NCBI GenBank assembly: GCA_025459175.1
Contig: JALORC010000007.1
Coordinates: 29,413-93,412, forward strand
DNA: 64,000 bases
Reading direction: 5' to 3'
Origin: Planctomycetota bacterium
Lineage (GTDB): Bacteria > Planctomycetota > UBA1135 > UBA2386
Part shown: piece after piece, positions 48,972-57,677 of the stretch
Layout of the letters: each line of letters opens with the position of its first letter
Numbering within the stretch: position 1 is the stretch's first letter
Program-made: the position numbers and the translations under genes
The notes under the pieces: generated by a model
The model's input: only the letters and a program-made list of their open reading frames with translations
The model's database searches: none
What the model was told of the DNA's origin: nothing

Positions 48972-50660
48972 TCAGAATCCGAACGTGCCGAGCGTGAGGC
49001 TGACGCCATTCGACGTCAACAGGCCGAGTCCGTTGGCAACGGCGTCGAGCCACACCGACTGGCTGCCGATCGCCAGGCCGGCGAGCGACAGGGTGTTCGG
49101 CACCGGCAGGCTGATGGTCAGCGGGGGCAGCAGCGGGATGTTCGAGATCAGGTTGCCGATGCTGGTGTTGATGTCGACGTAGGCGAAGCAACCCGGTGCA
49201 TTGAGGGGCGTCAGGTCGATTCCGGGAGCCGGCAGCAGCCCCAGACTCACGAAGTTGACACCGACGCCCGAGTTGCTCGGGTTGCTGGTGACGAGATCGA
49301 CCGTGGTGCCGAGCAGCGGCGCCGCCGAGGCGGCCAACTCCAGCCCCAGCGTCTCCGGCACCGTCAGCGACAGACTCACCAGGGTCGCGACGTTGATCGG
49401 GCCGACGTCGGGCGAAGGGCCGCCCGGCGACCAGCCGATGATCGACTCATCGTACGACTGACTGCCGCCGATCGTCGTCATCGTGCCGTACACGTAGTCG
49501 ACGTTGCCGGTGATCAGGTCGAACTGGGCCTGGAAAGTGCACGGGTTGGGGTTCTGCGTCGCCGCCGTGCCCGGCAAGCTCTCGACGTTGTCCCACGTGA
49601 CGACGAACAGGTTGCCGACGACCTCCCACTTGATGAGGCCGCTGTTCAGCTCGGTCGTGTTGAAGTTGTGCCAGCAGACCGCCCAGATCGGATTGACGGC
49701 GTCCAGCATGCCCTTGGCGTAGGGCATGAAGTTGTAGTTGTTGCCCGGGAACGGCAAGTTCGACACCGTCGAGATGTGACCGTCCGTGTTGATGACCAGC
49801 TGCGAAGTCGAGCCACCGGGGTAGCTGAGGCTGAAGGGGCTCGGCAACGTCACGAGAGCGTCGCCGTTGTTGCTGGGCGGCAGGCTGGTGGCGGCTGCCG
49901 TCGGGGCGATGAACGGCGTCGTGCCGGGCACGAGCAGGTAACCGGAGCCGGTGTTGATCAATGACAAGGCGCGGTTGGAGAGCGCGGCCGACATCGCGGC
50001 GTTGGTGGACCACTTCTGGTAGAAGCTGCCGGCGGTCGCGTTGCAGCCCCGCCCGGACGCAGTCCGCGTGGCGCAGGAGCCGGTGACCAGACCCGGCGTG
50101 TAGAACAAGGTGCCGTTGAAGTGGAACGCGGTGGTGCCGTATGCCGACGGCAGGACCGTGAAGGCCTGCGCGCTGACGGCGCCGACCGTGACGCTGAGGT
50201 CGGGGTTGCTGATCGTCTGCGGTCCGAGGTCGCTGAACAGGTTGTTGGCGTCGCGGACCACGATGGCGACACCGAAGGTGCCCGGATTGAGCTGGACGCC
50301 GGCGCCGAAGCAGATGTTGGGCGTCGTCGGCGAAGCCGGAACCGTGGCGCTGGCGGAGCTGCGCAGCGTCCAATTGCCTTGCGTCACTTCGTTGCCGACG
50401 TAGGTCGTGAGGCCCGGATTCGTCGTGTAGAAGTCGACGGTGAACGCCTTACCGACCGGGGTGTAGGTCGGGAAGGTCAGCCCCTGGATCGTGATCGGAT
50501 TGGTCACCGTCATGTCCATGAAGAAGCCGACCGGGTTCGCTGCCGGCGCCGGCACCCAGAGGTACTGCAGCGCACCGATGGCTGGGTTGATTTGCAGGAA
50601 GGACTGCGCAGATGCAACGACTGCGAGTGCAAACGACGCCACTGCGATTCGAATCAGCAT
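48972..50660 (-). CDS. Secreted protein with a nidogen-like domain and the shared C-terminal module
   Basis: 562 residues from the ATG at 50660. Signal peptide MLIRIAVASFALAVVASAQS. Residues about 30-200 are beta-rich without a known family. About 245-400 resemble the extracellular part of nidogen/NIDO domains: GSTSQLVINTDGHISTV, then AVCWHNFNTTELN, GNLFVVTWDNVESLPG and TFQAQFDLITGNVDYVYG. The last 150 residues are the shared module with DLTPLNAPGCFAYVDINTS, LPVPNTLSLAGLAIGSQ and the terminal GTFGF. Predicted to be outside the cell and adhesive. Divergent from the 47-residue-repeat protein at 50935. Confidence 0.8.
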   Translation of the reverse strand: MLIRIAVASFALAVVASAQSFLQINPAIGALQYLWVPAPAANPVGFFMDMTVTNPITIQGLTFPTYTPVGKAFTVDFYTTNPGLTTYVGNEVTQGNWTLRSSASATVPASPTTPNICFGAGVQLNPGTFGVAIVVRDANNLFSDLGPQTISNPDLSVTVGAVSAQAFTVLPSAYGTTAFHFNGTLFYTPGLVTGSCATRTASGRGCNATAGSFYQKWSTNAAMSAALSNRALSLINTGSGYLLVPGTTPFIAPTAAATSLPPSNNGDALVTLPSPFSLSYPGGSTSQLVINTDGHISTVSNLPFPGNNYNFMPYAKGMLDAVNPIWAVCWHNFNTTELNSGLIKWEVVGNLFVVTWDNVESLPGTAATQNPNPCTFQAQFDLITGNVDYVYGTMTTIGGSQSYDESIIGWSPGGPSPDVGPINVATLVSLSLTVPETLGLELAASAAPLLGTTVDLVTSNPSNSGVGVNFVSLGLLPAPGIDLTPLNAPGCFAYVDINTSIGNLISNIPLLPPLTISLPVPNTLSLAGLAIGSQSVWLDAVANGLGLLTSNGVSLTLGTFGF

Positions 50661-50934
50661 GGAGACACCTGGATGAGGAGAAGCCCGACAGGAGACGGAG
50701 GAAGGTCGGGCGGGCCAGTGAAATGAACAGCAATCCCTGCGCCATGAGAAGCCCCGTGAAGGCCATCCGGGCCCCTGCCGCCACTCGACCCGCATCGTGC
50801 CGGGGGGACGGCTGGACGCTGCCGTGCGGGTGCGGCAGAGTGGCGCCGTCGGTTTGCGCAGAGCCGGGACCTCAGCTTGTCTCGACCGATCGACGCGTTC
50901 TCGACCCTTCGCCATGCACACATCGGCACCCATC

Positions 50935-53337
50935 ATGGACTCCCCGACCAATGGTCTGCTCTCCAGGTTCTGTTCGCGCCTGCGCAGCTCCATGATTTCG
51001 TGCTCGTTCTTGTTCGGCGCTTCGTCGGCGATGGCACAGTGCCAACCAGAGTGGGTTCCCGGGGACGGAGTGCTCGGGGTCGCAGATGCCTCGGGGTTGC
51101 CGGGCGAGATCCGCGCCATGACCACCTGGGATCCGGATGGCGCTGGCCCAGCGACCCCGTTGCTCGTCGTCGGTGGGAGCTTCGCGATGGCCGGCAACCG
51201 GTTCGCGAGCAACATCGCCGCCTACGACCCGGTGTTCAGAACCTGGTCGGATCTCGGCAGCGGCATGGACAACTCGGTCCTCGCCCTGACCGTGCTGCCG
51301 AACGGCGACCTCGTGGCGGGCGGCAGCTTTGGCACCGCGGGCGGCACCGCCGCGAATCGGATTGCGCGCTGGAACGGCACCACGTGGTTGGCGCTCGGCA
51401 GCGGCATGAACGGCGGTGTTCATGCGCTGGCCGTGCGGCCGAACGGCGACCTTGTGGCGGGGGGCGGCTTCACGATCGCCGGCGGCACCGCCGCGAATCG
51501 CATCGCGCGCTGGAATGGCAGCACCTGGTCGGATCTCGGCGGCGGCGTGAACGGCACGGTCACTGCCTTGACCACGCTGCCGAGTGGCGACCTCGTGGCG
51601 GGGGGCTGGTTCTCGACCGCCGGCAGCACGTTCGCGAGCCAAATTGCGGGATGGAATGGCAGCTCTTGGTCGGCACTCGGCACCGGCATTGGCGGCGGTG
51701 TCAGAGCCCTGACCGTGCTGCCGAACGGCAACCTCGTGGCGGGTGGCAGCTTCACGACCGCCGGCGGCACCGCCGCGAACCGCATTGCGCGTTGGAATGG
51801 CAGCACTTGGTCGGCGCTCGGCACCGGCATGAACGGCGAGGTTCGAGCGCTGGCCGTGCGGCAGAACGGTGAGCTTGTGGCGGGCGGCTGGTTCTCAACC
51901 GCTGGCAGCACTGCCGCCAGCGCCATTGCGCGCTGGAACGGCAGCACTTGGTCGGCGCTCGGCGGCGGCACGGACTACCCTGTCAACGCCCTGGCCGTGC
52001 GGCCGAACGGTGAGCTTGTGGCGGGCGGCGCCTTCTGGGTCGCCGGCGACAACGCCGTGAGCGGCATCGGCAGCTGGAATGGCAGCACCTGGTCGGCGCT
52101 CGGCCTCGGTTTCGACAGCAGTGTATACGCCCTGACCGTGCTGCCGAACGGCGACCTCGTGGCCGGCGGCTGGTTCACGACCGCCGGCGGCACCGCCGCG
52201 AACCGCATTGCGCGCTGGAATGGCAGCACGTGGTCGGCGTTCGGCAGCGGCATGGACGGCGCTGTCAATGCCATGACCGTGCTGCCGAACGGCGACCTCG
52301 TGGCCGGCGGCTGGTTCACGACCGCCGGCGGCACCGCTGCGAATCGGATTGCGCGCTGGGATGGCAGCACGTGGTCGGCGTTGGGCAGCGGCATGGACGG
52401 CGCTGTCAATGCCTTGACCGTGCTGCCGAACGGCGACCTCGTTGCGGGCGGTGGCTTCACGACCGCCGGCGGCATCGCCGCGAACCACATCGCGCTCTGG
52501 AACGGCAGTACGTGGTCGGCGCTCGGCAGCGGCATGAACAGATTTGTGAATGCCCTGACCGTGCTGCCGAACGGCGACCTCGCAGCCGGCGGCAGCGGCT
52601 TTTTGCCTGGCAGCCAGAACGTGGCCATCTGGAATGGCAGTACCTGGTCGTTGTCGGGCATCGGCATGAACGGTGATGTCCGTGCCCTGACGGCGCTGCC
52701 GAGCGGCGACCTCGTGGCGGGCGGCTTGTTCACGGACGCCGGCGGCACCGGCGTGAACAGCCTCGCGCGCTGGGATGGCAGCACGTGGTCGGATCTCGGC
52801 GGCGGCCTGAACGGCGCCGCCAATGCCCTGACCGTGCTGCCGAACGGGAATCTCGTGGTGGGCGGAGGCTTCACAACCGCCGGGGGCCGCATCTCCGCCA
52901 ATCTCGTCAGCTACATGACGGACTGCCCCGCCACGGCGGTCCCTTCCGGCACCGCCTGCCCCGGCTCGGGCGGCCCCAACACCTACACCGCGGTCAACCT
53001 GCCCTGGACCGGCACGACGTTCCGGGCCCGTAGCACGACCATTCCGTGGTCGGCATTCGTCGTCGTCACCACCGGCTTGAACCCGCTCAGCATCCCACTG
53101 GCCAGCCTGCTGCTGCCGAGTCCACAGGCCTGCCGTCTGCTGGTCACGCCGGACCTCACCACGTTGGCGCTCTCCAGCGTCGGCACCATCAACACGCAGC
53201 TGGCCATCCCTGACAGCGTGGCGATCGCCGGTATCCAGCTGCACCAGCAACTCGTGCTGCTCGAATTCAACGCGAGCCTGTCGATCGTCCAGAACACCAG
53301 CAGTAACGCCCTGATTCTGACGATCGGCTCGTTCTGA
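50935..53337 (+). CDS. Secreted protein built of twelve 47-residue repeats with the shared C-terminal module
   Basis: 800 residues from the ATG at 50935; an ATG at 50914 is possible. The signal segment ends SCSFLFGASSAMAQC. From residue about 115 to 660 it is an array with a consensus like NALTVLPNGDLVAGGxFTTA then GGTAANRIARWNGSTWSALG, 47 residues each, probably forming beta-propeller blades. The last 140 residues are the shared module (GSGGPNTYTAVNLPW, ACRLLVTPDLTTL, HQQLVLLEFNASLS) ending IGSF. The first unit is degenerate; units 6 and 10 are the most diverged. It is likely a surface or extracellular binding protein. Confidence 0.88.
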   Translation: MDSPTNGLLSRFCSRLRSSMISCSFLFGASSAMAQCQPEWVPGDGVLGVADASGLPGEIRAMTTWDPDGAGPATPLLVVGGSFAMAGNRFASNIAAYDPVFRTWSDLGSGMDNSVLALTVLPNGDLVAGGSFGTAGGTAANRIARWNGTTWLALGSGMNGGVHALAVRPNGDLVAGGGFTIAGGTAANRIARWNGSTWSDLGGGVNGTVTALTTLPSGDLVAGGWFSTAGSTFASQIAGWNGSSWSALGTGIGGGVRALTVLPNGNLVAGGSFTTAGGTAANRIARWNGSTWSALGTGMNGEVRALAVRQNGELVAGGWFSTAGSTAASAIARWNGSTWSALGGGTDYPVNALAVRPNGELVAGGAFWVAGDNAVSGIGSWNGSTWSALGLGFDSSVYALTVLPNGDLVAGGWFTTAGGTAANRIARWNGSTWSAFGSGMDGAVNAMTVLPNGDLVAGGWFTTAGGTAANRIARWDGSTWSALGSGMDGAVNALTVLPNGDLVAGGGFTTAGGIAANHIALWNGSTWSALGSGMNRFVNALTVLPNGDLAAGGSGFLPGSQNVAIWNGSTWSLSGIGMNGDVRALTALPSGDLVAGGLFTDAGGTGVNSLARWDGSTWSDLGGGLNGAANALTVLPNGNLVVGGGFTTAGGRISANLVSYMTDCPATAVPSGTACPGSGGPNTYTAVNLPWTGTTFRARSTTIPWSAFVVVTTGLNPLSIPLASLLLPSPQACRLLVTPDLTTLALSSVGTINTQLAIPDSVAIAGIQLHQQLVLLEFNASLSIVQNTSSNALILTIGSF
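51277..52916 (+). repeat. Array of 141-base coding repeats
   Basis: Unit 1 starts at the GTC at 51277 and unit 10 at the GTG at 52546, exactly nine units of 141 bases later. Units 7, 8 and 9 are the most alike at DNA level and look like recent duplications; unit 10 is a few codons shorter. Such arrays can change number by recombination. Confidence 0.75.
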
Positions 53338-53339
53338 AG

Positions 53340-53605
53340 CCCCCGCCGCGGCCGCGAGACCGGGGAGCAACTCGTCGCCGACACCATCGCCACCATCCGC
53401 CGCTGCGTCCGCGTCCCCCCACTTCCCCGCTTGCGGAGCGCTCGCAGGACCCGATCGGCAATGCGCGGCACCAGCTGCTGCAAGTCGGCGTCGTTCACTT
53501 CCCCCTGCGCGTGGAACGCCACTAGACCGCGGCCTGGCTCCCAGCCGCACGCACCGTCCAGCCACAGCACGTGGAAGCGAACGCTCAACCGAAGCCCCGA
53601 ATCGA
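53340..53605 (-). mobile_element. Remnant of an IS91-type transposase gene
   Basis: On the minus strand: RLSVRFHVLWLDGACGWE, then GLVAFHAQGEVNDADLQQLV and PRIADRVLRALRKRG, which matches the HFHxLxLDG core and the following helix of IS91/IS801-type (HUH, Y2) transposases. The reading continues in another frame (GDADAAADGGDGVGDELL) after a run of six C at 53415-53420, so it is frameshifted. Neither end of the element is visible, and it abuts the stop of the repeat-protein gene. Confidence 0.6.
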
Positions 53606-53628
53606 AGCCGCCGGTGCGGCGCCCCCCG

Positions 53629-54548
53629 TCAACGCAACAGGAGTTGCACCGGGGCTCCCGCAGTAGAGCCGACGGTGAACGTCGCGGTCGTGACCTCGCG
53701 TTCGCCGTCAAAGGCGGCGAGGCGGTAGTCGCCCGGCAGCAGGCACAAGCTCTCCACGACACGGCTGCCCGCCTGGAAGGGGAACGTGCGCACGGCGACC
53801 AGCTCCGCGCCGCGATACACACGCAATCGCACGCGGGGCGGTGTGGTCGGCATCGCCTCGGTGTCCACCACGATTGGCTGCACGACGCCTGCCTGCAACT
53901 GCACCGACACCTCCGTACGTGTCCCGGCCTTGATGGCGAACGGCACCGCATCGGCCGCAACGGTCGGGGCGATCACCTTGAGTCGGTAGTCGCCGGGCGC
54001 CAGTGGATTCGACTGGAGCGGTGTCGGCCCGAACATCGAGAAGCTGTCCGCGACGAGGCCCGTGGCGTCGACGACCACGAAACGCACCGCGGCGAGGTCG
54101 CCAGGGGCGCGCACTGCGACGGTGCTGCCTTGCACCAACGCCACCGTACCCAGGTTCCAGACCGCGTCGCCCCCAGTTCGCGCGGGCCGTTGCTCACCGG
54201 TGGATACAGGGGACTTGCCACCGTCACGGTCCACTTGCCGGGTGGCAGCGGGCCGAGTTCGAAGCTGCCGTCGGTGCTGGTCGTGCCGAGCCGCGCCGGA
54301 TCCTGGGAGTCCTTGCCATCGCTCGCTCTCACGAACACGTTGGCCAGCGGCTTGCCTGCGGGATCGACGACGATGCCCCGCATCCTCACCCAGGGCACCG
54401 CCGCCCGCTGCACCTGGAACTCGATCGGGCCGGCACTCGGGTCGACGTCGGCGCGTGTCAGCGTCTCCAGGTCCTGGACGCAAACGGTCACGACGAGCCT
54501 CTTCTCCGGCGGACACGCCGGCACCACGAAGCGCGCACAGTGGCCCCT
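53629..54548 (-). pseudogene. Truncated, frameshifted gene for an extracytoplasmic regulatory-like domain protein
   Basis: The upstream part, from a stop at 54549-54551, reads FEVQ-type beta sequence including RGIVVDPAGKPLANVFVRAS and DGSFELGPLPPGKWTVTVAS, a carboxypeptidase-regulatory-like repeat. The frame changes at a run of five C (54170-54174), after which the other frame continues with LAAVRFVVVDATGLVADSFS and CLLPGDYRLAAFDGEREV and ends at 53629. This is the type of domain found outside the membrane in the two ECF-sigma fusions, but no sigma or membrane part is left; the upstream end meets an IS66 fragment. A sequencing error could explain the frame change, but not the missing start. 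Confidence 0.62.
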
Positions 54549-54554
54549 TCACCA

Positions 54555-54879
54555 GCGGCTCCCAGCGACCATCGCGGGCGATCCGGCCATCGCGCTGACC
54601 AGCCGCAAGAATTGGCTGTTCGCCGGCAGCATGCGAGGTGGGCGTGCCGCGGCGGTGATCTACACCGTCGTCGAGTGCTGTAGGCGTTCCCAGCTCGACG
54701 TGCTCGCCTACCTCGCTGACGTGCTCGTCAGGGTGGCTACGCATCCGGCCAACAAGATCGTCGACCTGTTGCCGGCCAACCAGGCCGCTCGCTTCGCGCC
54801 GCCGACCTGCGCCACTGCATAGCGCGACTCGCCCCGCCTCGCGTCAAGCAGCGTGGGCTCCGTCCCGTCGGCCGCTTAC
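54555..54879 (+). mobile_element. Right-end remnant of an IS66-family insertion sequence
   Basis: The plus strand encodes LTSRKNWLFAGSMRGGRAAA, then VIYTVVECCRRSQLDVLAYL, ADVLVRVATHPANKIVDLLP and a stop at 54820-54822, the well-conserved C-terminus of IS66 TnpC transposases (usual form R.NWLFAGS..GG..AA...). Downstream, CGCTTAC at 54873-54879 is the complement of GTAAGCG, the usual IS66 terminal sequence, so the element's right end is probably here. The rest of the element is missing. Confidence 0.7.
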
Positions 54880-55050
54880 CCTGCACATGGTCGACGCCGT
54901 GTGCCTGGCGGCAATCGCGCGGCCTCCTGCAGCCGGCCGTCGTGGAGGTACGGAGGCGACTCCTTGAGTCCACGCCGAGCAGCGAGTGGAGTCGCGTTCT
55001 GACCCGCCCATCCGCTCGCGGTGTGGGTCGGCAGGCCGACCCGTGTCCGC

Positions 55051-56124
55051 TCAGGTTCGGTACTCGACCAGGTTGGTTATGCCGAAGTGCAGTTGGAAGG
55101 GTATTGGGTCCGTGCCCATGCTCACGTGCTGGAGAAAAAGGGTGAGTCCGGGCGGCAGCGGGGGGATCGGCAGCGACCACAGGAAGGACCTGGGCGTCGG
55201 TGTCGACAGTTGCCCACTCGTGGTCACGAGCACATTGGACATCAGATCGTCACAGCCAAAGCCGAGGCCGATCGAGCCGATCGGCAAGCGAGCCGCCTGG
55301 GTGCCGATCACGAACGTTGCAAACGGCCCGTAGCCACGCGCCACCGCCGTGGCGGCAGCACCTGCGCTGCCCCCGTGCAGTCCCAGCGCATACTGGTATT
55401 GGGTGGCCGTGAAGCCGATCCAGCCGGTCGAGCTCTGCCCACACGTCGAGCCCAGGTTGGTCGAGTTGTCGACCCATGGCACGAACGTGACGACCAACTC
55501 CGAGAGCGTCGGCAGACCGGTGGTGGTCGTGTCGTGGGTGTCGAGGATGCGAATCGGCAGCGGTGAGCCGGTCAGCTGCACCGGAACCCGCCACTCGCGC
55601 GACAGGCCTCCATGGAACGAGAGGGTGCCACCGGAGGTCGAGTCGCATTCGATGCTGCCGTCGAAGCCGATGTCGACAGTTGCGCGTTCGTTGCGATAGA
55701 CGCCGAACGAGACGACGACATTGCCCCACCGACCCGCCGGACCGTCGATCGTCAGGGTCACATCGGTGTCGAAGAACCCGTAGTACGGGAAGAAGCCGAG
55801 GGTGCCGAAGATCGGGGTCGGGAAGCTGGAGTTGATCGTGCAACCGAGCGCGGTCGCGGTCGGCACGGTCCAGCTTGTCGTGGCGGTGACCGTGCCGGTC
55901 GCCGTGGAAGCACTGTCGGCAACGCTTCCGTTCGCGGTGATTGGTCCGGCCGGCCTCGTGTTGGCTGCAGTCGCCGGCCCCGGCATCGTCGGCAACGGTG
56001 GTTGCTGGTAGATGCCCAGTCGAGCTTGGACCGGCAGGTTGGCATCGAGCCGAGCGGTGAATTGTTGTGCTACGAGTGCGGTGCCGAGGACTTGGAGACA
56101 GAGGAGAACTGGCCAGCGCTTCAT
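55051..56124 (-). CDS. Secreted beta-rich protein with module-like C-terminus
   Basis: 357 residues from the ATG at 56124. Signal peptide MKRWPVLLCLQVLGTALVAQ. The mature part has many Thr/Gly/Ser-rich strands (TLSFHGGLSREWRVPVQL, STCGQSSTGWIGFTATQYQY) and cysteines at a few positions. The C-terminal part (IGSIGLGFGCDDL, PIPPLPPGLTLFLQHVS) echoes the shared module but ends in NLVEYRT, without the final Phe. No family recognised; extracellular structural or adhesive role is a guess. Confidence 0.65.
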   Translation of the reverse strand: MKRWPVLLCLQVLGTALVAQQFTARLDANLPVQARLGIYQQPPLPTMPGPATAANTRPAGPITANGSVADSASTATGTVTATTSWTVPTATALGCTINSSFPTPIFGTLGFFPYYGFFDTDVTLTIDGPAGRWGNVVVSFGVYRNERATVDIGFDGSIECDSTSGGTLSFHGGLSREWRVPVQLTGSPLPIRILDTHDTTTTGLPTLSELVVTFVPWVDNSTNLGSTCGQSSTGWIGFTATQYQYALGLHGGSAGAAATAVARGYGPFATFVIGTQAARLPIGSIGLGFGCDDLMSNVLVTTSGQLSTPTPRSFLWSLPIPPLPPGLTLFLQHVSMGTDPIPFQLHFGITNLVEYRT

Positions 56125-56558
56125 GGTGGTTCCTTCCGTTCGGATGGTCGGTGAGAACGGGCAGCCCGGGCCCGGCACGGAGCATAGGTCAGGGGCTGCA
56201 TCGTGCTACCCCTCCCGGCTGCCGCAGTCCGGCACGGTCGCCGCCGGGAGCGGCCGAGAACGTGGTAAATGACCTAGGGCAGCGCCGACAAGGAAGCAGT
56301 GCGCAGTCGAATGCGGGGAGCCATCCCGGCGCTGTCCATGCGTACTTCCCTGTGCACCAAGCCAGCCACCAAAGGGGAGCAGAGGGAGACGACGGGACAA
56401 AGAACGACAACCGAGAAGTAGGGCGCAAGCCATGACACCAGAACGGGCTGAATCGAGGGGGTCGGAAACAGAAGCTGCAGTCCCGGACCACCAGGAACCC
56501 ACCCGAGCCAGCTTGCCGCCCGATCACCACCCCGTTCAGCCGGTCCAGGCAGCCGCGC
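56125..56558. other. Intergenic region with a dispersed repeat
   Basis: 434 bases between two leftward genes. Apart from the repeat copy at 56463-56491, I see no convincing peptide, hairpin or promoter. The base composition is a little less GC-rich around 56350-56450. It must hold the promoter of the secreted-protein gene that starts at 56124. Confidence 0.35.
56463..56491. repeat. Dispersed 29-base repeat, copy 2
   Basis: Matches 33361-33389 with two mismatches, same strand. The similarity stops on both sides. Confidence 0.5.
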
Positions 56559-57677
56559 TCAACGCGCGCCGGCCGGTGACGGCACCGGCTCGCTGATGCG
56601 CACCGCATCCCCGGCGCGCAGCAGCGCGTTCGGGTTCACCACCACCGGCGTGGTCGGCGACAGTTCGGCGTGCGCGACCTCGACCTGCAGCCCGCGCGTG
56701 CGACCGGTGGTCACCACCAGCAGTGCGATGCGGCCGTCGCGCACGATCGCCAGCGTCGGCTGGCCGGCGCGCAGCTGCAGCGCGTTGTTGGGCACCAGGA
56801 AGCCGCCCGGCAGCGGCGGCAGCGTGAACCACGCGGCGCCACTGAGCCCCGCCGGCAGCAGCAGTTCCGGGTTCGGCAGCCGCAGCTCGACCCGCATCGT
56901 GCCGGTAGCCGGGTCGAACACGCGGCTCGTGCGCACCGCCACCGCCGCGAACGTGCGGCCCGGGAACTCGCGGAAGCGCACCGACGGCAACGGCGCCCCG
57001 TCGAGCCGCAGCGCCAGTTCGGGCGCTGCCGGCAGCACGAAGCGCAGTTCGTCGAGCCGGACCAGTTCGAACAACCAGCCCTCGGCGCCGGCGTTGTCGC
57101 CGCGCACCCGATCGCCGCGGTCGAAGTTGCGCGCCGCGACCACCCCGGGGAACGGCGCGGTGACGGTCGCGAAGCCCTGCAGCACCTGCAAACGCGCGAG
57201 CTCGGCCTCGGCGACGCGCAACGCGGCGCCGGCACTTTGCAGCTCCGCGGTGCGTCGCTGCGCTTCTTCGATCGGCAACGCCTGACTCGCGACCAGCTGG
57301 GTCGCCCGTTCGGCCTCGAGTTCGGCGAGTGCCTGGCGGACCTTGCCGAGTTCGATCTGCGCTGCCGCCGCGGCCAGTGCCCGATCGAGTTCGGGCACGT
57401 CGATGACCGCCATGACGTCGCCGGCGGCGACCCGATCGCCGATGTCGAAGCGGCGTTCGCGCACGATGCCGGTCGCGCGGGTGAAGATGCGCGCGCTCTC
57501 GATCGGTTCGGTGCGACCCGGAGCGTCGACCGGCTGGTCGGCGGTGATCGGCTGCGGCAAGGCCACCCGCACGTCGCTCGGGGTCGCAGGCGCGGCCGGC
57601 GCCTGCGCGGCGAGCTGCGGCAACGACGACAACAGGCAGATGCAGGTGCTGCGGAACAGTGCGGGCAGAGCGTTCAT
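56559..57677 (-). CDS. RND efflux periplasmic adaptor (membrane fusion protein)
   Basis: 372 residues. An export segment (LFRSTCICLLSSLPQLAAQ) is followed by the lipoyl/barrel-sandwich half (ATGIVRERRFDIGDRVAAGD), a coiled-coil hairpin of about 80 residues, the second lipoyl half (APFPGVVAARNFDRGDRVRG) and the beta-barrel and membrane-proximal domains (VPNNALQLRAGQPTLAIVRD). It bridges the inner-membrane pump to an outer-membrane channel. Its ATG overlaps the pump's stop (ATGA). No TolC-like gene is in the window. Confidence 0.9.
   Translation of the reverse strand: MNALPALFRSTCICLLSSLPQLAAQAPAAPATPSDVRVALPQPITADQPVDAPGRTEPIESARIFTRATGIVRERRFDIGDRVAAGDVMAVIDVPELDRALAAAAAQIELGKVRQALAELEAERATQLVASQALPIEEAQRRTAELQSAGAALRVAEAELARLQVLQGFATVTAPFPGVVAARNFDRGDRVRGDNAGAEGWLFELVRLDELRFVLPAAPELALRLDGAPLPSVRFREFPGRTFAAVAVRTSRVFDPATGTMRVELRLPNPELLLPAGLSGAAWFTLPPLPGGFLVPNNALQLRAGQPTLAIVRDGRIALLVVTTGRTRGLQVEVAHAELSPTTPVVVNPNALLRAGDAVRISEPVPSPAGAR

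Noticed and set aside
51420..52901. Two long minus-strand frames with regular Pro/Ala-rich repeats opposite the 47-residue-repeat gene
   Set aside because: They are mirror images of the plus-strand repeats; the plus strand has a signal peptide, known tail module and sensible codon use.
53415..54174. Frame changes at C-runs as programmed frameshifting
   Set aside because: Both genes involved are also truncated and lie among IS fragments, so decay or sequencing error is simpler.
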